Source of the DNA: Cricetomys ansorgei
Lineage: Eukaryota; Chordata; Mammalia; Rodentia; Nesomyidae
Length of the DNA stretch: 64,000 bases
Assembly: GCA_026225945.1 (NCBI GenBank)
Contig: JAMJFZ010000770.1
Span: 4,774,001 to 4,838,000, forward strand
Direction: 5' to 3'
The position numbers were made by a program, and so were the translations under genes. Positions within the stretch are counted from its first letter, which is position 1, and each line of letters begins with the position of its first letter. The notes beneath the pieces were generated by a model, which saw only the letters and a program-made list of their open reading frames with translations, did not search any database and had not been told where the DNA came from. This document shows, one piece after another, positions 55,701-64,000 of the stretch.

Positions 55701-56559
55701 CAGTCAAATCAGTTGTAAAATTCCCCATGCCCTCCAGTATCTTACCCCTGTCCAGTGTCCTATTCCATCACACACTGCTTGGCTTCTCACTGCCTATGTC
55801 CCCACCCCCACTGGCCTGTCTGTAGCCTTTACTAACACCAAGTTAGCTCTGCCTGAGGACCTCAGTCATATGTTGTTGGAATACTCAAGTTCTGGCCTGC
55901 CATCAGTAGATTCCATGGTAGTCCTCAGCCATCTGGGATGACCGCTAGTCATGACACAGCTTGTCCCACCCCCTTGTGTCTGTGACCATGGCACTGATTT
56001 CCTTCATCTTCTCATTGTCTGTAGTTTCAGGCAATGAGTGTTGGCTTATTTTTTCTGCTTCATGGCCTGTTGCATTTCTGCTCAAGTGTGGGTTTCAGAA
56101 GGTAGGGATCTGGTTGGTTCTATTTAGTTCCTATAGAGGTAAGGCTCCAGCTAGTAAAACCAGGCAGTTCCAGAGAGGTACTGTCAGTGAGGAGTGAGGT
56201 GTCCTTGCTCAGGAGGAGTAAAAAACCAAATAGACCACCTTAGCAAGAGAAGGGAGGGAGCTAGATTTTCAGAAGTGAGGGATCATGGGGGAGACAGACC
56301 CATTACTGCTAAAGAAGGGAAGGTGGCAGGCTGAGTCCAAATCTTCCCTTCCTTTTGGGGGTCACCTCCACTGGCTGAACCAAAGTAAAAAATTACTGAA
56401 GGTGCCCAAGAAACAACTCTGGCAACTTAACCCCCAAGGTGATGTGGGGATCGATCTGAGAACATTCTAATGATTGGAACTTCGTCCCCAGGATCTCTAA
56501 CAGTTACTGGCACACAATAGTTCCTAGAAAGTAACTGATTCTATTGTTGTTTATTCTAT
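55701..56559. other. unique non-coding sequence
   Basis: A 97-codon frame at 55648-55941 begins within the ID-like fragment and has no domain. Nothing else recognised. Confidence 0.4.
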
Positions 56560-56818
56560 TATCGTTCAAGGCAGTGTCTTACATTGCCCAGGCTGACCTT
56601 TGACTCTCTATGGGGCCAAAGACGACTTTAAACTACCACCCTACTTCCACATTTTGCGTGCTGAGTCGCACTACCACAGTTTCATGTGGTGCCAAGAATC
56701 ATGCTGGGGTTCTAAGGACACACCACCACAGGTTTACAGGTGCCAAGAACCAGATCGAGGGCCTTCTTTTGTATGCCAGGCAAGCATTCTTCCCACTGAA
56801 CTATACCCTACATCCTCA
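56560..56818 (-). repeat. ID-B1 composite SINE
   Basis: Reversed B1 part 'cagtgtcttacattgcccag' (56572) and 'gctgacctttgactctctat'. It is followed by a diverged middle and the reversed ID head: 'atgccaggcaagcattcttc' (56774), 'ccactgaactatacccta' (56794). Confidence 0.65.
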
Positions 56819-57369
56819 GTGAGTAACCACAGAATGAATGAACACATGGACATCACCTGCCTTGATGAGTCCATTCCAATGTCAACTCTAACAAAGGACC
56901 CATTCTACCTTGACAGGAATACCTCAGACCCCCCAGTTCTGAGTGTTGGGGCTCTATAGTAACATCTTTTTGCCCCAGAAGACTGTGTGCCTGGTGTGTC
57001 TCCTGTCTCTCTCTTCCCCGAGGAGAGAGAAGGAGTCTTATTTCCGGAAATATTGCTGTGTCATCTGAGCCTACTGATGCTTTTACATGCACAGTATTGT
57101 GTTCCTTAAGGGATTCCTTTGAAGACAATTTTAAACTTCATTTCCTTGGTTCAGTTTCAAAATTTGTAATGTTTGGGAATCTTCTAGGTGTCCAGGATTT
57201 TATGTCCCTGAAGTAAGGGTGTTAAGGGAGGAAGGCACCTGGGGATGAATCCCATCCACATTTGTAATCATCCTTATCTGGTGGCTCCAAGGGATTCATC
57301 CCACATAAGGGCTCCTGGACTTTTCCATAAGGTGGAATTAAGAACACTCTGTCTGCCGTGTGAAATAAT
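56819..57369. other. unique non-coding sequence
   Basis: Nothing recognisable. Confidence 0.4.
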
Positions 57370-57715
57370 GTTTTAGTTAGGGTTTCCATTGCTGTGAAGA
57401 GACACCACGACTATGACAACTCTTATAAAAGAAAACATTTAATTGGAGCTAGCTTACAATTCAGAGGTTAAGGCCATTGTTGCCATGGTGAGAAGCATGG
57501 TGGCGTGCAGTAGGCCTGGTGCTGGAGAGGTAGCTGAGAGTTCTACATCTGGATCGGCAGGCATCAGGAAGAGAGAGGGACACTAGGCCTGGCTTGAGTC
57601 CTTGAAACTTCAAAGCCCACCCCCAGTGACACACTTCCCCCCACAAGGCCGCACCTCCTAATAGTGACTACTCCCTATGAGCCTATGAGCTCATTTTCAT
57701 TCAAACCACCACACA
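57370..57715 (-). mobile_element. ERVL-MaLR LTR, MT family
   Basis: Nearly complete solo LTR in reverse. It starts with 'ttttagttagggtttccatt' and 'gctgtgaagagacaccacga' (the reversed LTR 3' end). The middle has 'gctgagagttctacatctgg' and 'caaagcccacccccagtgac'. It ends with 'ttcattcaaaccaccacaca', the reversed TGTGGTGGTTTGAAT start. MT LTRs are muroid-rodent MaLRs, some of which act as oocyte promoters in mouse. No internal coding region is attached. Confidence 0.92.
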
Positions 57716-58460
57716 TAATGAAAGGAAACATCTAAGCAAAGTGGCAGCACATATGATGCACTTGAAAATGCTCATTCCTTTCCCTCCAGACACTGGAAAA
57801 GAGATCAGTGGTCACAACCCCAGCTACCACTCGTGGCTCACTCCATTCTCTGCATTGGCAGTGGTTCACTTTCTGCTGATGTTCCTCCGTGGAAGATTTG
57901 ATTGGAGTAATGGAGGCTGTGACCATTTATTGACACATCTCTTTCATCTGCTGGCATTTAGTTGCTCTAAAGGAGTAATAGTATATTTTCCATGACTTTT
58001 CTCACAAGGGTTGTCTGCATTAAAAAAAAAACAAACAAAAAACTTGTAATCTGCTTCAACTTGTATATGTGGATCATTTATGGAGAACATATTTTTCTTT
58101 TTTCATCTTTACTTCTTTATGCTCTGTACGTTGGATGCCTGCTTTCGAAACTTTGCATAAGGGTTGAACTTTGAGAGGTGATAACTCCCTGTTTAAATGT
58201 TAGAGTTGACTGGTGCTTTATTAAAGCTCTGCAAGTACCTTTTATTATAGGAAATCTCAGTAGGTTAGAACCCAGGGACTTCTATTGAAACCTCTAATGG
58301 AACAGTGACAGCAGCCTGTAATTAAGGCATTTCTGGGAAGTAACTTCAATTGAGTTACAGAAGTGAAAGTAACAGCCTGTGTGGATTGGTGCAAAGTTCA
58401 GGGGCAACGAAACCAAAGAAGCATGAATTGGAAGGAGGGAGGAATATTCCTGTGTGAAGT
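57716..58460. other. unique non-coding sequence
   Basis: An A-rich tract lies at 58022-58042. No gene recognised. Confidence 0.4.

Positions 58461-58514
<54 letters not shown>
58461..58514. repeat. (GT)n microsatellite
   Basis: About 26 perfect GT units. Confidence 0.98.
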
Positions 58515-58515
<1 letters not shown>

Positions 58516-59550
58516 AGTCCCTGGATTTTTGTCCACATTGCTAATATGACAGTGGCTAGGTAAATGACTCCTTTTGAAGACTGCTATGTATCTACTATGT
58601 GTCTTGTGTATTGAATCCCTATGTCTTCCCATTGCTTGTACTGGACAGCCTCAGGACACTGGTGAGAAAAGTGCCACGCCTCTCATGTTGGCTAACATCT
58701 CCCCTGCAGATCCCAGCACCAGGTTCAGTCAAGCTTAGGATGACACGACTTCCTCCCTTTCAAAAGGACTGATTAAGAATCGTTCTTCCCTGCATCTTCA
58801 AAGGCAGAGTCATTTTGCCATTCTTTAGAGTCACCAGCAGGGCCACCAAAAAGTGGAATTTCCCACAAGACCGCAGTCTGATCCGTCTTCACTCATAACT
58901 TTAGTCCTTGCAGTTTTGAAGGACAAATTTGTCCTATTTAGAGTGTTGAAGGAAAACAGCTGACTGTCAATTTGGGTCTCTGGACATAACTAATGACTTT
59001 GGGATGAAAATATAGGAAGACATAACCTTCCTTTAGAGTCCCCTTTCCGTACGCACAGACAGTCAAGTTCAAGGGCAGTGGCTAGCTGGCAGAAGGATGG
59101 GTGACCCGGACCCTGGGATGACCTTGGGTGGGAGGACGCACAGACTGATCTGACTTTTGGCCTCACTGCCACACCTCTGCCCTCCTCGATGCCCTTCCCA
59201 TTTTTAAACCACGTTAGTATGCCATTGCTCTAACTTGTACTTCAGCTGCATCCCTTTAAAATTCTGAGCAGCTCACCCATCATGTTCTAATGTTACCTAA
59301 TTTAGAAAACCCAAAAAGAGCATCTAGCTTATCCCTGGGCTTTAAAAATATTTTCTTTCATTTTTAAATTGTTATACAGTCAAGAGTGACTTGTTTTCTT
59401 TTAGTATACCAGCTTACAGCATTTAGCATATCTGTGTGTGCGTGTGGCCAGCACCACAATCAGCCTCTACACCTCACTGATCTCTTTACCCATCAGACTC
59501 TGATCCCTGGCCACCATCCACTACTACAGTTTCATCTTTTAGAGAATTTC
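58515..59550. other. unique non-coding sequence
   Basis: No gene recognised. 59360-59540 has a diffuse resemblance to old LINE sequence but is not called. Confidence 0.35.
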
Positions 59551-59687
59551 AGTGGGATGTTGTTTCATGACTATAATCCAAGCACCCAGGAGGCTCTGAA
59601 TTGTGGGTCTGAGGGCGGCCTGGCTACAAAGTTCATGATAGTTAAGAGTTGTTCAGCAAATACACAAACAGAAACTCCAAAGGTCAA

Positions 59688-59690
<3 letters not shown>
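59551..59690 (+). repeat. B1-type SINE, diverged
   Basis: 'catgactataatccaagcac' (59567), 'ccaggaggctctgaattgtg' (59587) and 'ggtctgagggcggcctggct' (59606) match the B1 order. The tail leads into the TCTA repeat. Confidence 0.65.
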
Positions 59691-59869
<179 letters not shown>

Positions 59870-61044
59870 GTTGAAGAGAATTAGTAAAACTCATCCCTCT
59901 GACAGTAGAAATCGGAAAAGAAGCGCTCGAAATCTCATGTTGGACTATGTGTTTTATTGTGACGTAAAATGTTTACGAAATATGTATTTTAAGGATTCTG
60001 GGTACAGTCCCTTGTATTTATGCCTCCAAACTATATCTGCTAAACCTGCACCATGTTGAAATAACATCCATTAAACCATAACTAAATGAAGCCTTGGTAA
60101 TCATCCAGGTCAGGCACTGGTTAGATTGCCTACATTTGGGACAGTAGACATCCTTTGGGTTCCTGTGTATCAGGTGTGTTCCTTTTGTTTGAGCTTGGGA
60201 GCATTTGGATGGCTCCGTAAAGGAGAACTTTCTCCCTCTAGGACTTGACTCTGAGATCTCTATTTCTGTCCCAGATACTGACACCTAGTGGCCCCTGCTA
60301 ACTTTGCTACTGTCCAGTCTCTTACCTGAGTACAGTTGGCAGACTAGACACATAGGGACAGCTGGGGTCCCAGATGTCGGCTGGTAATCAGCATTTGGAC
60401 GCTGTGATGCCTGATGGAGCCCTGATGTCTTCTCACACTTACAGGACGCCCCAGCCTTTGGGAGAATGGAGCTATCTACGTTAGAATAGGAGACAGATTG
60501 GCACAGGGTGGAAACAGGTCTGTTTCGGTGAGTTTTGCCTGCCACAGAGGTAATTGGGAGAACAGATCTGGTGATCTCTGTGTGACAGCCACAGGAAGGC
60601 CTCCCAGGGAGCTGGAAGAGATAAGTCTGTCACCACATTTCCTGCTGCTTCAGGCTCAGGGCTGTCACTGCTGCCAGGCAGGGCTTTGCTTAAAAAAAAA
60701 AAAAAGAATCAGGTGACTAGTAATGCTCTTTCTCAAAGCAGAGAGGAATCATAGACTCCAAGGTTATGTTGGGAAATGTAGACATGTCACCTGGTTTGCA
60801 GAAAGCAGTCAGCTCTCCTTCTGGTCCAGTTGGCTGGTGCTCACTTTTGAGAAACAAACTCAGGTTATGTCACGAAACAGAATTTCTCTGTCTCTCTAGA
60901 AAGCTTATTGTATGGTCAGAATAGCCTTGCATTTAAAACCGCAGATTTTTTTTGTTGTTGTTGGTCAGTCAGTTTACTCTAACAGATAGCTATTATGAAC
61001 CACTAGTTTGAGTGTATTTGTGAATGAGTGAGCACATATACATC
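59870..61044. other. unique non-coding sequence
   Basis: No gene recognised. An A14 run lies at 60692-60705, not preceded by identifiable processed-transcript sequence. Confidence 0.4.
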
Positions 61045-61338
61045 TTTAGTATAGTATGTGTGTGTATGGAGGCCAGAGGATTATGCCAAATGTCTTCTTC
61101 AATCACTCTTTACCTTAATATTTGAGACAGAGTCTCTCCACTAAACCTGGAACTCACTAATCTGGCTAAACTGTGTGACCAGTGGGTTCTGGGAACCCTA
61201 TCTCTAACTGATATAACACTATAGTTACTGATTTAAACCACCGGGCCTGGCTTTTGCACTGGTTCTGGGGCTGTAATTCGGGCCCTCCTGCTTATGTGGC
61301 AAGAACTTTACCAACTGAGCCATATTCTCAACCCCATG
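61045..61338 (-). repeat. B4-type SINE
   Basis: Reverse B4/RSINE1: 'gtatggaggccagaggatta' (61064), 'tttgagacagagtctctcca' (61121), 'ggcctggcttttgcactggt' near 61244, and the reversed head 'aagaactttaccaactgagc' (61300). Confidence 0.85.
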
Positions 61339-61429
61339 AAGTCCCACAGAGAGTCACTAGATTCTGAATTGTCCCATTGTTGGGAGCATTTCTGGATACA
61401 CTGTCTACTCTCCTCCTCATCTGATTGGA

Positions 61430-61570
61430 GGAGTCTTGGCTCCACTGCCAACCTTTCTGAGCCCTGGCTTCCTCATTTGTTAAATGGGAATGGCAAGAGT
61501 ATGTCCTCCATTGGCTTACTATAAGATGAAAGGAGTCAATAAATATATGTCAGGCAACCAGCAAATACCA
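61430..61570 (+). repeat. MIR SINE
   Basis: Forward MIR 3' half: 'ctggcttcctcatttgttaa' (61465), 'atgggaatggcaagagtatg' (61485), 'ataagatgaaaggagtcaat' (61521) and AAATATATGTCAGGCA. Confidence 0.8.
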
Positions 61571-63914
61571 GGCTTTCATTGTAAGCCAAACTGGGGGACT
61601 CCAGATTGGACCACAACTAGTATGTTGTCCTGTTGAGGTTGAGAATGGCTGGTCATCTGAAGGTCTAGTTTTATGAGGGGAGAGTGAGGTCTATTGAAGG
61701 TTCAGTGGTGTACCTAGAGGCCTCCAGGGCTGGAGTGTTCTCTTGGTTCCTTACCCGTTTCTTCACACTGTAGAGCAAGCTGATTAGCTGCATGGACAAT
61801 CTTCTCCTGGGCACTATGTTAGCTGGAAATCTCTATTAACTTGGACTCCCCTGCCTTGTCTAGACAATAGTAATTAAGTGTTTGATCAACAGCTACAAGT
61901 CACTAGAGAGGGACATTGCTTGTTTGCAGATGAAGCTTGAGTGCTGACCATATTTCTGTTGGGTTCATGTATCTGAATAATGACATCCCTGTCTCTGGGA
62001 GAGTTGATTTCTTAAAGGACCACATGTTTAGCAGGAGCCAATGACAGTGATAAGACAGTTCTTTGTCACTCGGTCCCTGGCCAGTCACCTATGCCATCTT
62101 TTTTCTCCCTGTTGTTGGCTCTTCTTTCTATCCAATTGCCCTAGTGACTAACAACTTGTCTTAGTGATGACAAGTTTGTTAATAGGGGGCTAAAGATAAG
62201 GCAGTGGTAACTCCCTTTGCCTTGAGAGCTTGCCGCCCACAGAATGAGCGATCCAAGGACCTGTCATCCCTTTGAGCTGACACATGCGAGGTGCTAGGAA
62301 ATGGGAACACTGGGAAGGCCTCCTGCTTTCATACACGTTCTGGGCTAGGTGCCCCCCAGCCCTGGGAAACCTGTCTCCTTGTAGATTATCTCCCTGTTGA
62401 CTCTCTAGAAAACAAGTACTTGTGATTCAGCGATGGATTTTCTTTTACGTTCAGATAGCTTTTTGAGTTTGGGCGTTTGCTTAGTCCACAGGCCAGATAA
62501 TGAACTCCCGGTTGTCTGCGTGAATGGACTGTGGTTCAACTGAGAATCCCAAACTGGCTCCTGTCACCTATCACATTTCTAGATTAGGCGTCATTGTCAC
62601 CTGCTTCTGCTAGAGCAGGCATGACAGGCAGAGGAGGTGGAATTCAGGAGGACCCAGTGTCTGCCTCTGTGGGTGGGTAGCGTGCGTTGACGCAGCATAG
62701 GGCTGCACTAATGTGAGCAGGGTTTGTGTTCTGCTTCCACGTTACCTCTGCAAGACGCTCATCTCCTTGAGTGCGAAGACACAGCTTTGTTTGCACACGT
62801 AGGGAGAACTCTGGACACGCAGGGAGAACTCCTCACTTCATCTTTATGCTTTCATTTATTTTATTGGAGCAGCAGTGAGGCCCAAGCATGAGTTAACTGG
62901 GTATGAGGGCTTTGTGAGAGTTCAGATCTGCTCAGAAGTCTGGTTTGGATGCAGCCTGAGATCCTCCTGTTGCAGACACTCCTTTTAAGTGAACATGGCA
63001 TTTGCATGGGATGAAACCCTAGCTCAGGATGAAGTGTACTCTAATCCTCAGCCAGTGGTGCTTCTCATAGGGTGTTTAAAGGGCAAGTACACATCTACAG
63101 ACAGAGACGGAGGGTGTGAGCCATCATCTTTGGAACCTAATGTCATGGGGATGGTCTGAGAAAGGATGCGTGAAGCCTTAATAACCCCCATAACACACAC
63201 CATCCCTACTCAAATTGGCAGAGACGCTAATAAGCTAGGAATCATAAGTCTGTAAACTCCATGAATTCAAATAGGTCACTCTGTAGTTTCGGAAATGAAT
63301 GAATTATAATTAACTCAGAGACTTCCTTACCAGTGTTTCAAGAGTATTTTTGTGTATCAAGAACTGCAATGGAAGCCTCTCAAGAGTCCCAGGGGCATGT
63401 GGCATGATTTGGCATGGTGCCCTAACCTAGTGTCAGATGACACTTAAGTGGTAAGAAGGATGGTATTTTTATTTGCATTTTTCTGACTACAGGGAGACTG
63501 TCTCCCTGAAGGTCTACCAGATACTGCCATCCTTCTCAACATGAGGAATCAACTTCAAGCCCAAGGCCTTGTGTCTTGGTGAGTCAAAGGCCTGGAAGTA
63601 GCCCTTTGCTGACCTGGGTTTTCCTTACTAATGTATGTTTTGGGTTACTCTTCAGTTAGAACAAGCAAGATGATCTGTCTATTTCTGATAGTAATAGAAA
63701 ATCCCACTCAAAACTAAGTTAGAAGGAAGATAGACTACATGATTAAGTGGTCAGGAAGAAACTAATTGTAAGCGTGATGTCAGGGCAGGAGGAATGTGAC
63801 CGTGGATGGGAGGCCATGATGATTATTTGATTTTAGAGGGGTAAAAGCTGGTTCCTCCCTCAAGCTGGGAACCTGGACACCTGTCTTGGGGTGGGGCGGG
63901 GGGCACCCTGCTAA
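61571..63914. other. unique non-coding sequence, about 2.3 kb
   Basis: No gene or transposon recognised. A 20-bp tandem duplication (words ACACGTAGGGAGAACTC and ACACGCAGGGAGAACTC) lies at about 62796-62832. AT-rich TAATTA-type words occur around 63295-63315. Confidence 0.4.
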
Positions 63915-64000
63915 GTAAGCACTTTTCACACATCTTTTTAATCATTGAGCTACCCTTCATGAGATATGTCTGATACCAATCGCCTTATTTTAAAGATAAA
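63915..64000 (-). repeat. MIR SINE, cut by window end
   Basis: Reverse MIR 3' part: 'agcacttttcacacatcttt' (63919), 'ttaatcattgagctaccctt' (63939) and 'cgccttattttaaagataaa' (63981). It continues past the window. Confidence 0.75.

Noticed and set aside
57742..57753. GGCAGCACATAT, identical to a word near the 5' end of U6 snRNA
   Set aside because: The match does not extend beyond about a dozen bases on either side, so it is not a U6 gene or pseudogene.
1141..58514. Possible CRISPR array, phage or bacterial features suggested by repeats
   Set aside because: The tandem arrays have no spacers between units, and the whole window has vertebrate SINE/LTR content; no prokaryotic gene is present.
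60692..60705. A14 run as a possible processed-pseudogene tail
   Set aside because: The upstream 200 bases show no recognisable transcript, no open frame of interest and no flanking duplication.

Overview
The window looks like nuclear, non-coding DNA from a muroid rodent (mouse or rat type; the sequence alone does not decide which). The evidence is the interspersed repeats: many B4/RSINE1-type SINEs, B3 and B3A-like tRNA SINEs, a few B1 and ID-B1 composites, an MT-type ERVL-MaLR LTR, two rodent URR1-type hAT fragments, and long CA/GA/GATA-type microsatellites typical of rodents. These lie over an older mammalian layer of MIR, L2, MER5 and MLT1-like LTR fragments.

No protein-coding gene, exon, tRNA, rRNA or other structural RNA gene could be supported. 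All open frames are short (160 codons or fewer), lack recognisable domains, and often lie inside repeats or are open on both strands by chance. The window is best read as intergenic or deep intronic sequence. Family names are from memory of the consensus sequences; element ends are approximate, usually within 10-30 bases.

Layout. 1-6 kb: mostly unique, with two B4 copies and one MLT1-like LTR. 6.3-10 kb: a run of MIR fragments, a (TAG)n tract, a 101-bp inverted duplication (arms 7954-8054 and 8677-8777) and a GC-rich palindromic patch at 9.9 kb. 10.8-18 kb: ID-B1, L2, URR1, MIR, a rodent LTR and MER5. 18.4-27 kb: the most microsatellite-rich part, with a nine-copy 30-bp minisatellite at 21.6 kb. 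27.7-32 kb: B4 copies around a striking 95-bp-stem inverted repeat at 28.5 kb. 32-40 kb: L2, MER5, MIR, a nested SINE-in-MIR insertion with clear target-site duplication, and a pair of about 105-bp direct repeats. 41 kb: a GC-rich minisatellite flanked by 11-bp inverted repeats. 42-50 kb: a MaLR LTR, MIR/MER5/URR1, a duplicated (CT)n module and a CpG-rich patch. 50-64 kb: MLT1-like and MT LTRs, B4 and B1 copies, a duplicated TCTA/TG module, and about 2.3 kb of unique sequence before a MIR cut by the window end.

The most unusual signals are structural rather than genic: two high-identity inverted duplications of about 100 bp, two minisatellites, and two microsatellites whose unique flank has been duplicated with them. 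Young L1, B1 and B2 insertions were not recognised. None of this shows a new functional system; the hairpin at 28.5 kb is the best candidate for follow-up.
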